Assembly: GCF_040703125.1 (NCBI RefSeq)
Contig: NZ_CP160035.1
Span: 682,001 to 746,000 of the forward strand
Length of the DNA: 64,000 bases
DNA from: Flavobacterium ovatum
GTDB taxonomy: Bacteria; Bacteroidota; Bacteroidia; Flavobacteriales; Flavobacteriaceae
Direction: 5' to 3'
A program made the translations under genes and the position numbers. The notes below the pieces were generated by a model. It was not told where the DNA came from. It made no database searches and was given only the letters and a program-made list of their open reading frames with translations. Shown here in pieces: positions 1 to 9,837 of the stretch; position 1 is the stretch's first letter; the number at the start of each line of letters is the position of its first letter.

Positions 1-49
1 ATTGAATTCTGATACTAATTTGTATTTTTACTAGACCAATACTCCTACA

Positions 50-1141
50 ATGAAATTATTTTGTTTGGTTCTACTCTCCTTAGTAACGCTCTGTCAAGGG
101 CAACCCAAAAAATACAGCATCCACACGGTTGCTTTCTATAATTTCGAAAACTTATTTGACACCATTAATAATCCCTTAACCAATGATGATGAATGGACGC
201 CAAAGGGATTCCAACATTGGGACACCAAAAAATACAATAAAAAACTTCACAATTTATCCCAAGTTCTGGCTGAAATTGGCACAAATGAGAATACCAATGC
301 TCCCACATTAATTGGTTGTTCAGAAATTGAAAACAGAAGCGTTCTCGAAGATTTAGTCAAGCAACCACTTATCATCAGCAAAGATTACGGCATTATTCAT
401 TATGATTCCCCCGACAAACGTGGTATTGATGTAGCGTTATTGTATCAAAAAAAATATTTCAAACCTACCTCCTTTACTAACATCCCATTAATTATCCACA
501 ATAAAGAGAGCAAACAAAGCCCCAAATCCGTAATCAAAGAAAACACCGAAGACGAACCCGAAATTAACTTTGACAACCATAGAATCTTCACTCGTGACCA
601 ACTCTTAGTAACAGGATTTCTCGAAAATCAAGAAATCCATATTATAGTTAATCACTGGCCATCACGCTCTGGCGGAGAAAAGAAATCCAGTCCGCTACGC
701 GAAGCTGCAGGAGCTTTAAACCGTAAAATAATTGATTCCCTACAACGCATTAACCCAGAAGCCAAAGTAATTACCCTAGGCGATTTGAATGATGGCCCTT
801 TCAATAATAGTGTCAAAAAAATGCTGAACGCCAAAGCCAAAAAAACAGAAGTTCCCCCATTAGGAATTTTCAATCCATTTGAAGAAATGGCAAACCAAGG
901 ATTCGGAACCATTGCGTATAGAGATTCTTGGGATATTTTTGACCAAATATTAATGACACAATCATTAATTCAAAATAATTTCTCCCAATTTCAATTCTGG
1001 AAAGCTGGTATCTACAACAAACCCTTCCTTATTACAACTTCCGGCCCCTACAAAGGCTATCCAAAACGACATTCCAACACCGAAATTGGCTATAGCGACC
1101 ATTTTCCAGTTTACATATATTTGATAAAAGAAACCAAATAA
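50..1141 (+). CDS. Exported endonuclease/exonuclease/phosphatase (EEP) family protein
   Basis: A 363-residue protein with an N-terminal export signal (about residues 1-17, ending CQGQ). It carries the EEP-fold motifs in order: FYNFENLFD (29-37), metal-binding glutamates around SEIE (91-94), RGIDVALLY (124-132), NHWPSR (201-206), GDLND (244-248) and SDHFPV (349-354). The family uses a divalent metal and a His/Asp pair to cleave phosphodiesters or phosphomonoesters. The signal peptide puts it in the periplasm or outside the cell, so a scavenging nuclease or phosphatase role is likelier than DNA repair. The substrate cannot be told from the sequence. No operon partner is evident; a repeat-rich gap follows it. 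Confidence 0.88.
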   Translation: MKLFCLVLLSLVTLCQGQPKKYSIHTVAFYNFENLFDTINNPLTNDDEWTPKGFQHWDTKKYNKKLHNLSQVLAEIGTNENTNAPTLIGCSEIENRSVLEDLVKQPLIISKDYGIIHYDSPDKRGIDVALLYQKKYFKPTSFTNIPLIIHNKESKQSPKSVIKENTEDEPEINFDNHRIFTRDQLLVTGFLENQEIHIIVNHWPSRSGGEKKSSPLREAAGALNRKIIDSLQRINPEAKVITLGDLNDGPFNNSVKKMLNAKAKKTEVPPLGIFNPFEEMANQGFGTIAYRDSWDIFDQILMTQSLIQNNFSQFQFWKAGIYNKPFLITTSGPYKGYPKRHSNTEIGYSDHFPVYIYLIKETK

Positions 1142-1192
1142 CAATATTAGCAACAGAATTAGAGTATTCGCACAACCGTTCCGGGAACCAAG

Positions 1193-1330
1193 TTGACACT
1201 AATTACACGAAATAACACGAATTTGGATGTTCAAAAATTTCAAGAAGTTAACAATATCATCAAAATTAGTGTAATTGTATTTCTAGAATCACTGAATTTG
1301 GTGCAAATTCGTGAAATGCGTGTCCAAAAA
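1193..1330. repeat. Degenerate intergenic inverted repeat
   Basis: The gap before the dioxygenase gene contains a run with ACACTAATTACACGAA near its left end and an inverted partner AAATTAGTGTAATTGT near 1263-1278. Further related words (CACGAATTT, AAATTCGTGAAA) lie between and beyond. Such degenerate CACTAATT/CACGAA repeats are common between genes in flavobacteria. I see no coding potential; the reading frame that runs from 1311 into the dioxygenase passes through this repeat and is judged artefactual. Confidence 0.5.
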
Positions 1331-1421
1331 AACTCATGCTTTTGCCTTCACTAACCGTATTAGGCTTTCGCTTTTTGCCATCCTTTTTAGTACCTTAGCA
1401 AAACAGACTAAAAAAGACAAA

Positions 1422-1952
1422 ATGGCCATAGCAAAACCCTTCAACCTCCATAAATGGATTGACGAAAACCGTCATTTATTAAAACCACCTGTTGGAAATC
1501 GCAATCTATACAAAGAGTCAGGCGATTATATTGTCATGATTGTTGCTGGGCCAAATGCCCGTAAAGACTACCATTACAACGAAACCGAAGAGCTTTTCTA
1601 CCAAATAGAAGGCTCCATCAAAGTCATCATTCAAGAGGATGGGCAACGCAAGGAAATGACCCTCAACGAAGGCGATATGTACCTGCATCCAGCACAAATT
1701 CCACATTCACCCGTTCGCTCCGAAGGTTCCATCGGACTCGTAATTGAGCGCAAACGCAAGGGTCTCGGACTCAAAGACGGTTTGCTTTGGCACTGCGACA
1801 ACTGCAACCATAAGTTATATGAAGTCCACTTTGAATTACAAGACATCGAGAAAGATTTCCTAGAACATTTCAGGCATTTCTACGGTTCCGAAAAACTGAG
1901 AACCTGCGACAATTGTGGCACCACAATGGAAACCGACCCTAGATTTATATAA
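1422..1952 (+). CDS. nbaC: 3-hydroxyanthranilate 3,4-dioxygenase
   Basis: This non-haem iron enzyme opens the ring of 3-hydroxyanthranilate to 2-amino-3-carboxymuconate semialdehyde in the kynurenine branch of tryptophan breakdown or quinolinate/NAD synthesis. With the start at 1422 the protein has 176 residues. The expected residues then fall at the numbering known for bacterial members: iron ligands H51, E57 and H95, substrate-binding arginines R47 and R99, and the rubredoxin-like second metal site C125, C128, C162 and C165. This is why the in-frame start at 1311 is rejected: its 37 extra residues come from an upstream repeat. Cytoplasmic cupin fold. Confidence 0.96.
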   Translation: MAIAKPFNLHKWIDENRHLLKPPVGNRNLYKESGDYIVMIVAGPNARKDYHYNETEELFYQIEGSIKVIIQEDGQRKEMTLNEGDMYLHPAQIPHSPVRSEGSIGLVIERKRKGLGLKDGLLWHCDNCNHKLYEVHFELQDIEKDFLEHFRHFYGSEKLRTCDNCGTTMETDPRFI

Positions 1953-1959
1953 TATTTTA

Positions 1960-2155
1960 AGGAGCCAATTCCCGCTCCCGACGCTTCGGGACGCTTTAGT
2001 CCTCCTTCAAAACGCATTTTTTACTAGGTCGCTACAGGAGCTTCTCCCGAAACGTCGGGATGGTCGCTCTGTAGCTCCCGTAAAAAAGAGCATTTTTAAG
2101 TCGGGGCTACCGCTACTACCGGGACTAAAGAACTGCTCCCATCAACCTTCTTATT
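1960..2155. repeat. GC-rich hairpin-forming intergenic repeat
   Basis: The gap between the dioxygenase and aldehyde dehydrogenase genes is far richer in G+C than its surroundings. It contains internal palindromes such as CCCGACGCTTCGGG and a second CCCGAAACGTCGGG, and ends with ACTGCTCCC, complementary to the start-side GGAGC words. An 80-codon open frame runs through it, but its composition follows the repeat and it resembles no protein. It fits a dispersed flavobacterial repeat element. Its effect on transcription between the two genes is unknown. Confidence 0.55.
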
Positions 2156-2162
2156 AAAAAAT

Positions 2163-3719
2163 ATGACTACAATAGCCCAAAAATTCGGAATAGAACAAGC
2201 CTTAAAACAATTAGGAGTACACGATATCAATGCGGGAACCTCAACAGGAAACCAATATTTTGCCTCCGGAGAAGTCCTAGAAAGCTACTCTCCAGTTGAC
2301 GGTCAATTGATTGCCAAAGTAAGCATAACAACTCCAGAAGAGTATCAAAAAGTAATGCAAGCCGCAACCCAGTCTTTCCAAACTTTTAGACGAATACCCG
2401 CTCCCAAACGAGGCGAATACGTTAGACAGTTTGGAGATAAACTCCGTCAAAACAAAGAAGCTTTAGGAAAACTGGTTTCTTATGAAATGGGGAAATCCCT
2501 CCAAGAAGGCTATGGCGAAGTTCAAGAAATGATCGATATCTGTGATTTTGCCGTAGGACTTTCGCGCCAACTACACGGACTCACCATGCATTCCGAACGT
2601 CCTGGCCACCGCATGTATGAGCAATATCACTCACTAGGAATTGTTGGTATTATTTCCGCCTTCAACTTCCCCGTTGCCGTTTGGGCTTGGAATACTGCTT
2701 TGGCATGGATTTGTGGAGATGTTTGCATTTGGAAACCCTCAGAAAAAACGCCCCTTTGCGGAATTGCTTGCCAAAACATCATTGCCGAAGTTTTAAAAGA
2801 AAACAACCTACCCGAAGGTATCTCTTGCCTGATTAACGGAGAGGCTACCGTGGCCGAAATGATGACAAAAGACGCTAGGATTCCATTAATTTCCGCTACA
2901 GGCTCAACCCGAATGGGAAAAATAGTTGCACAAACCGTTGCCGCTAGATTGGGGAAAACATTATTAGAATTAGGAGGTAACAATGCCATCATCGTTACTC
3001 CAGATGCGGATATTAAAATGACAATTATTGGCGCTGTTTTTGGCGCGGTAGGAACCGCAGGCCAACGCTGTACCTCCACCCGACGATTAATTATTCATGA
3101 AAGTATCTATGACACAGTAAAACAAGCTTTAACTAGTGCTTACAAACAAATCCGAATAGGAAATCCGTTAGACGAAAATAATCATGTTGGTCCAATAATC
3201 GATAAAAAATCAGTAACTCAATACCAACAAGCTTTAGAAAAAATAATTACCGAAGGAGGAAAACTAATCGTCCCTGGCGGTGTACTTACTGGCGAAGGAT
3301 ACGAAAGTGGTTGTTATGTGCAACCCGCCATTGCAGAAGTAGAAAATAGTTTTGAAATTGTTCAATCTGAAACATTTGCTCCTATTCTTTATTTAATAAA
3401 ATACAGTGGTACTTTAGAAAATGCTATTGCACTACAAAACGGAGTTGCTCAAGGATTATCCTCAGCCATTATGACTAACAACCTTCGTGAAGCAGAATTG
3501 TTCTTATCTGTAGCAGGTTCTGATTGCGGAATTTCCAATGTCAACATTGGAACTTCTGGTGCTGAAATTGGGGGTGCTTTTGGTGGTGAAAAAGAAACAG
3601 GAGGCGGAAGAGAATCTGGTTCTGACGCTTGGAAAGTCTATATGCGGCGACAAACCAATACGATTAACTACACCACAAGTTTGCCATTGTCACAAGGGAT
3701 AAAATTTGATTTAGATTAA
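2163..3719 (+). CDS. Aldehyde dehydrogenase, ALDH7 (antiquitin/AmaB-like) family
   Basis: A 518-residue NAD(P)-dependent aldehyde dehydrogenase. Visible motifs: SAFNFPVAVW with the catalytic Asn at 168, cofactor-loop ATGSTRMGK (245-253), general base E269 in LLELGGNN, nucleophile C303 in GQRCTSTRR, and the family-typical C-terminal stretch SGAEIGGAFGGEKETGGGRESGSDAWK. That stretch and the SERPGH segment are characteristic of ALDH7, whose members oxidise alpha-aminoadipic semialdehyde (piperideine-6-carboxylate) in lysine degradation. The neighbouring dioxygenase might suggest the 2-aminomuconate semialdehyde enzyme, but that is ALDH8 and lacks these signatures. The lysine role is inferred from the family. 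Confidence 0.9.
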   Translation: MTTIAQKFGIEQALKQLGVHDINAGTSTGNQYFASGEVLESYSPVDGQLIAKVSITTPEEYQKVMQAATQSFQTFRRIPAPKRGEYVRQFGDKLRQNKEALGKLVSYEMGKSLQEGYGEVQEMIDICDFAVGLSRQLHGLTMHSERPGHRMYEQYHSLGIVGIISAFNFPVAVWAWNTALAWICGDVCIWKPSEKTPLCGIACQNIIAEVLKENNLPEGISCLINGEATVAEMMTKDARIPLISATGSTRMGKIVAQTVAARLGKTLLELGGNNAIIVTPDADIKMTIIGAVFGAVGTAGQRCTSTRRLIIHESIYDTVKQALTSAYKQIRIGNPLDENNHVGPIIDKKSVTQYQQALEKIITEGGKLIVPGGVLTGEGYESGCYVQPAIAEVENSFEIVQSETFAPILYLIKYSGTLENAIALQNGVAQGLSSAIMTNNLREAELFLSVAGSDCGISNVNIGTSGAEIGGAFGGEKETGGGRESGSDAWKVYMRRQTNTINYTTSLPLSQGIKFDLD

Positions 3720-3787
3720 TACCTATTATACCTGAAAATTTTGAATTAAATTATAAATTTGTTTAGTATAAGCTCACAGAATTTTAT

Positions 3788-3826
3788 AAAAAAAGGCAAT
3801 TGAAACGAATCAATTGCCTTTTTTTA
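3788..3826. terminator. Bidirectional rho-independent terminator
   Basis: A perfect stem AAAGGCAATTG / CAATTGCCTTT with an 8-base loop is flanked by A and T runs, so it can act in both directions. It sits between the convergent aldehyde dehydrogenase gene (+) and the small beta-barrel-like gene (-). Confidence 0.85.
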
Positions 3827-3842
3827 TGTTGTTAGTGTACAT

Positions 3843-4349
3843 TTACAAATTAAATGACAACCCTATATTAAACACAAATTGATTGTTTAAATTTTGAAAC
3901 CCAAAAGTTGTTGGATCGTATTTAGCAATAGGAATTCCTATTTCGCTAAATATCCCAAAACCATCTGAGAAAAAATAACGAGTACCTAAATGGGCTCCAA
4001 AATTTTTCAAACTCAAATCTAAACCAGGATAGACATCCCATTTAGGATCTAAACTCAATACATTTCCTATGTTTGCATTGAAGCGAACTTTAGCATCAAA
4101 CCGATCACCAAAATTAGGTTTTTCACCTAGTCCATTTTCACTCACAGAGAGTAAATAAGAAGTTACGAAACCAAAAGACATATTTGCTCCTAATCCGAAA
4201 TCCGTAGACAAACGAATACCAGAGCCCCTTTCTTGAATATTAGCAGCAACATCAAATTTTGTATCTCCTTTACCTTTAAACGCTTGAGCATTCATAAAAA
4301 AAGCAGTTGACAATAATAATAAAGTAAAAATCTTTTTCATAATTTTCAT
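3843..4349 (-). CDS. Putative outer-membrane beta-barrel-like protein (DUF6646-type)
   Basis: About 168 residues with a clear signal peptide (MKKIFTLLLLSTAFFMNAQA). The rest alternates polar and aromatic or glycine residues and ends in aromatic-tipped strands (FVFNIGLSFNL), as in small outer-membrane barrels. It contains the GKGDTKFDVAANIQ stretch seen in a conserved flavobacterial family. The start is either the ATG at 4349 or the one at 4340, directly before the signal peptide; the longer frame from 4382 adds residues unlike a signal peptide. A TAGATTTG box at 4370-4377 on the - strand fits a promoter. Function unknown. Confidence 0.75.
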   Translation of the reverse strand: MKIMKKIFTLLLLSTAFFMNAQAFKGKGDTKFDVAANIQERGSGIRLSTDFGLGANMSFGFVTSYLLSVSENGLGEKPNFGDRFDAKVRFNANIGNVLSLDPKWDVYPGLDLSLKNFGAHLGTRYFFSDGFGIFSEIGIPIAKYDPTTFGFQNLNNQFVFNIGLSFNL

Positions 4350-4387
4350 ATTAGTTAATAATACACTCACAAATCTAAACAATAATT

Positions 4388-5113
4388 CTAATTCCTACCT
4401 TTTTCCCCAAAATATAATTGATTTAATGGTTCACTTTGCCAAAAACTCTTAGTATCCACATCCATAATCGTCAAAGGCCCTTTAAAAGCGGCTCCCGTAT
4501 CAATATTCCAAACACAGGCTTTTTGTACAGGAACTGTTTTGTTAATTCGGGTTACTGGAGTATGACCTATATATATTTCATTGTACAAGGTTAATCTTTT
4601 TGGATATAATAAATCATTCGGTTTTAGGGTTGGATTTAACGACAAAGCCGTTTCCCACAAAGTTCTATCCCAGTAAAACGCTTTAGCAAAATACTCATAA
4701 CGTATTCCGTTCATATTAGTAAAACCTGCATGAACAAACAATCGGTTTTTTTCATCCAAATAATAATCCTCTAATGAAAGTAAAAAATCAATGTGCAATT
4801 GTTTCCGTACTTTATCAACTTCCTCATACGCTAGCGCAGTAGCTTCGCCTCCGTGTTCGTACCAAAGTTCGTTATCTTTTCCGTCTTTGAGCCAATGCAA
4901 TAACAACTCGTCATGATTTCCTCTGATAAAAACACAATTATTTGTTGATTTTAACGCTATCAAATAGTCAATAACTTGGGGGGCTTGACTCCAGCCATCT
5001 ACATAATCCCCGAGAAATATCAAGGTATCATTTTGAGTGACATTTGCTCTTTCTATAACTTGGTGCAAGGCACGCAAACCTCCATGAATATCTCCTATTA
5101 CTAATGTTCTCAT
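4388..5113 (-). CDS. Calcineurin-like metallophosphoesterase (PPP/ApaH-type)
   Basis: A 241-residue cytoplasmic protein with the full set of metallophosphatase motifs: GDIHG (D8, H10), GDYVDGW (D36), RGNHDE (N66, H67), the metal histidine H128 in FVHAGF and GHTP (H184). These bind a di-metal centre and hydrolyse phosphoesters. The size and motif spacing match the bacterial Ser/Thr phosphatase or diadenosine-tetraphosphatase-like branch; which substrate is used cannot be decided here. It ends 38 bases before the start of the small barrel gene on the same strand, so the two may be cotranscribed. Confidence 0.9.
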   Translation of the reverse strand: MRTLVIGDIHGGLRALHQVIERANVTQNDTLIFLGDYVDGWSQAPQVIDYLIALKSTNNCVFIRGNHDELLLHWLKDGKDNELWYEHGGEATALAYEEVDKVRKQLHIDFLLSLEDYYLDEKNRLFVHAGFTNMNGIRYEYFAKAFYWDRTLWETALSLNPTLKPNDLLYPKRLTLYNEIYIGHTPVTRINKTVPVQKACVWNIDTGAAFKGPLTIMDVDTKSFWQSEPLNQLYFGEKGRN

Positions 5114-5279
5114 TGGTATATCTAAATCTTAATTACAAACGGTACTTCTCCACATTTTTATAAAAATAAGAAAAAGAGTGATGTTGGACGTTTATTTTAT
5201 TACTTTTTTTGAAAAAGAAACAAAAGATCCTAATCAACATAAAACTTCATTACACAATTCACTATTTAAACAACACAAA

Positions 5280-5391
5280 ATGAAAGTAAAAAAACACCTG
5301 CTTTTGGTGATTGTTTCTTTTGAAGCTGCAGACTAACTTTACGCAAAATCATGAAACCAATAAATCATTAAGACAAGGACCTGAATTTTAA
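5280..5391 (+). pseudogene. Frameshifted short gene remnant with signal-peptide-like start
   Basis: From the ATG at 5280 the sequence reads MKVKKHLLLVIVSF, a typical signal-peptide start, and stops shortly after at a TAA in EAAD-stop. In the next frame the text continues as LQTNFTQNHETNKSLRQGPEF followed by TAA at 5389-5391. Joining the frames near 5320 would give a plausible secreted protein N-terminus (hydrophobic core, then a small-residue/Q cleavage region). I read this as the decayed 5' end of an exported protein gene. The alternative is chance. The rest of the 5114-5474 gap shows only AT-rich sequence. Confidence 0.35.
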
Positions 5392-5474
5392 ATAAAATTT
5401 CATTTATTTAAATACTTATTACATGCCTATACGTTAAATTTTAATTAAATTAGCAATAATTAAAATACCATCAA

Positions 5475-7118
5475 ATGCATAAATTTTGGACTCTTGTCAT
5501 TATTATCTTTTTTCCAATATTTCTTTTTCCTCAAACTAAAATTGACTCTTTACTGAATGAATTAGATGCAACTATTGATAACAGTCAAAAATATCGAGCC
5601 AAAAAAGAAGCAGAAATTAACAAGCTCAATGAGCTATTAAAATACACTTCTACAAATGTTCAAAAATATGCGATTTACGGTAAGCTTTATGGAGAGTATC
5701 GTTTTTATCAATCAGACTCAGCTTTAAGTTACGCAAGAAAAAATTTAAGAATTGCAAATCAATTAAAAGATGTAACCAAAATTAATACGGCCAAATTGAA
5801 TCTCGCTTCCATAATGGAAACATTGGGGATGTATAAGGAAGCTACCGATATTCTAAACAAAATTGACATTCAATCAACTCCGAAAATCAAAGGAACCTAT
5901 TTTGGAGTAAGTAGTTCTTTGTACCTTTCCATGTCCTATTATGCCGCTTCGGCTGAAGAAAAAAACAAGTATATCTTATTACGAAAACAGTATAGTGATT
6001 CCATTCTGAAATTCTATCCCGTTGAATCAAAATCACATCTTTTCACCAAATCCAATCAACTTATTGATAGCGGAAAATACCAAGAGAACCTCGATTTGTT
6101 ACTCAATTATTTTCCTAAAATGAGTGATACCGATACCGATCAAGCGGTTGTTGCCTATTTAATTTCCCAAACCTATCAACATAAGAAAGACTATGAACTT
6201 GAAAAAAAATGGCTCATCATCTCTGCCATTTCTGATTTACGTTTAGAAAAGAAAGAATACATTTCGTTACGCGCCCTTGCTTTTCTTTTATACAAAGAAG
6301 GAGACATTGACCGTTCATATACCTACATCAAACGCTCCTTAGAAGATGCGCTATTTTGTAATGCTCGTTTAAGAACTTATGAAATCTCCCGGATGATGCC
6401 CATCATCAACGAAGCCTATGAAAAACAAAATGAGACCAATCACAATCAACTTGTTTTGTTCCTAGTAAGTGCTAGTGTACTCTCCCTTATTCTCCTAGCT
6501 ATTTTATTTTTATTTTTTAAACAAATAAAAAAATTAGCCAGAGCAAAAAGAGTCATTAGTATTGCCAACAAACAGTCAATAGAGTTAAACCAAGAACTAA
6601 AAATAATTAACGAAAAACTAAACGAAACCAATACAACTTTAAAAGAAGCCAACCTCGTTAAAGAAATTTACATAGGTCGCTATATGGATCAATGTTCGAC
6701 CTATATCAGCAAATTAGATGGTTACCGACGAAAATTGAATATTATACTTTCAAGTGGTAAAACAAAAGAACTGGCTCAAGTAATAAAGTCCCAGGATTTT
6801 ATAGAGGTTGAATTAAGAGAGTTCCATAATAATTTTGACAAAACTTTCTTGTTGCTTTTTCCAAATTTCATTGAAGAATTTAGTAATCTACTGACCGACA
6901 AAGAAGATATTAAACTAAAAGCGGGAGAATTAATGAATACTGAATTACGAATCTTTGCTTTGATACGTTTGGGAATTTCAGATAGCGTTAAAATCTCCGA
7001 ATTTTTGCGTTATTCTTTATCAACTATTTACAACTACAGGACCAAATTAAGAAACAAAGCTTTAGGACCTCGCGATGAATTTGAAGTCAATGTTATGCGC
7101 ATTGGAACCAATAAATAA
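5475..7118 (+). CDS. SusR-like membrane regulator of the starch locus (DUF6377-type)
   Basis: A 547-residue protein: signal or signal-anchor (1-20), alpha-helical TPR-like periplasmic region (about 25-320), one membrane segment (about 324-349), a coiled-coil linker (350-395) and a C-terminal cytoplasmic DNA-binding region whose helix-turn-helix lies near 488-530 (LRIFALIRLG ... LRYSLSTIYNYRTKLRNKA). This architecture, a periplasmic sensor fused through one membrane pass to a HTH, is that of SusR-type regulators that sense maltodextrins and switch on sus genes. It lies directly upstream of the starch genes on the same strand, separated by a strong terminator, so it is its own unit. Ligand inferred. 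Confidence 0.82.
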   Translation: MHKFWTLVIIIFFPIFLFPQTKIDSLLNELDATIDNSQKYRAKKEAEINKLNELLKYTSTNVQKYAIYGKLYGEYRFYQSDSALSYARKNLRIANQLKDVTKINTAKLNLASIMETLGMYKEATDILNKIDIQSTPKIKGTYFGVSSSLYLSMSYYAASAEEKNKYILLRKQYSDSILKFYPVESKSHLFTKSNQLIDSGKYQENLDLLLNYFPKMSDTDTDQAVVAYLISQTYQHKKDYELEKKWLIISAISDLRLEKKEYISLRALAFLLYKEGDIDRSYTYIKRSLEDALFCNARLRTYEISRMMPIINEAYEKQNETNHNQLVLFLVSASVLSLILLAILFLFFKQIKKLARAKRVISIANKQSIELNQELKIINEKLNETNTTLKEANLVKEIYIGRYMDQCSTYISKLDGYRRKLNIILSSGKTKELAQVIKSQDFIEVELREFHNNFDKTFLLLFPNFIEEFSNLLTDKEDIKLKAGELMNTELRIFALIRLGISDSVKISEFLRYSLSTIYNYRTKLRNKALGPRDEFEVNVMRIGTNK

Positions 7119-7135
7119 TTATTTCTCATTTTTTA

Positions 7136-7179
7136 AAAAGCTCGTTTTATTCTCTTTTTGAGCATAAAACGAGCTTTTT
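7136..7179 (+). terminator. Rho-independent terminator after the SusR-like gene
   Basis: Stem AAAAGCTCGTTTTAT / ATAAAACGAGCTTTT with a 13-base loop, followed by a T run. It starts 17 bases after the regulator stop codon and separates the regulator transcript from the GH97 gene. Confidence 0.88.
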
Positions 7180-7182
7180 CAC

Positions 7183-7206
7183 ACTACAGAACTACTACTT
7201 TTTTTT
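7183..7206 (+). promoter_or_regulatory. Candidate operator copy 1 (ACTACA-N5-ACTACT + T tract)
   Basis: ACTACA, five bases (GAACT), then ACTACTTTTTTTT. The same arrangement recurs upstream of susC at 9606-9630 with a different five-base spacer. The two ACTAC half-sites are 11 bp apart, one helical turn, as expected for a dimeric or tandem-binding activator. Here it lies about 107-130 bp upstream of the -7 box of the GH97 gene. The proposed binding protein is the SusR-like regulator just upstream (inference). Confidence 0.45.
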
Positions 7207-7312
7207 GTTCAAAAATAAAATCAATCCCTTTGCCTGCAATAGATTACAACGACAACACTACTACATTCACTACCAAATCCGTTTAATAATAAAAGGGCGG
7301 CGAAAATCAATC

Positions 7313-7320
7313 TAAATTTG
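7313..7320 (+). promoter_or_regulatory. Bacteroidota -7 promoter box for the GH97 gene
   Basis: TAAATTTG matches the TAnnTTTG consensus exactly and lies 51 bases upstream of the GH97 start codon. No good TTG box is present at the usual 17-23 base distance, consistent with an activator-dependent promoter. Confidence 0.5.
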
Positions 7321-7364
7321 GGTTATTGAAGATTTCTAAAGCAATTTATTAATACATTAACTAA

Positions 7365-9485
<2,121 letters not shown>

Positions 9486-9605
9486 CGTTGATAATTATGA
9501 AATCCATCAAGAAATCACTAAATTAATAGTAGTTCTTTTGGATGGTTCATGATTAACGTTCGTTAAATCATTTATTTAATAAAACAACTTAAAAAGAGTT
9601 TTCAA

Positions 9606-9630
9606 ACTACACAATCACTACTTTTTTTTT
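9606..9630 (+). promoter_or_regulatory. Candidate operator copy 2 upstream of susC
   Basis: ACTACA, five bases (CAATC), then ACTACTTTTTTTTT: the same layout as at 7183-7206. An isolated further ACTACTTTTTG lies near 9690. The 9486-9837 gap otherwise holds only AT-rich sequence and a TAACTTTAC box at 9735-9743 that resembles a weak -7 element. Confidence 0.45.
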
Positions 9631-9837
9631 ACATAAAAAATCACAAAGTACTGTAAAACAAGGGTTTTTTTGTTAAATATTAAAAACCCAACTACTTTTT
9701 GATTGTTTTAAAAAAAGTCATTCTTTAATCCAGATAACTTTACATTAATGAAATCTGAAAGGCTAATAATAGAATTATTCAAGCCATTTTAGACTTCCCA
9801 AAAACAAAATTTCTAACAACCACAAAAACCACGAATT

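Noticed and set aside
1915..2157. 80-codon open frame between HAO and the aldehyde dehydrogenase
   Set aside because: It overlaps the HAO 3' end and otherwise reads through a GC-rich palindromic repeat; the translation has no protein-like pattern.
2163..3719. Aldehyde dehydrogenase as 2-aminomuconate semialdehyde dehydrogenase because of the adjacent HAO
   Set aside because: The SAFNFPVAVW, ELGGNN and GGAFGGEKETGGGRESGSDAWK signatures are ALDH7, not ALDH8.
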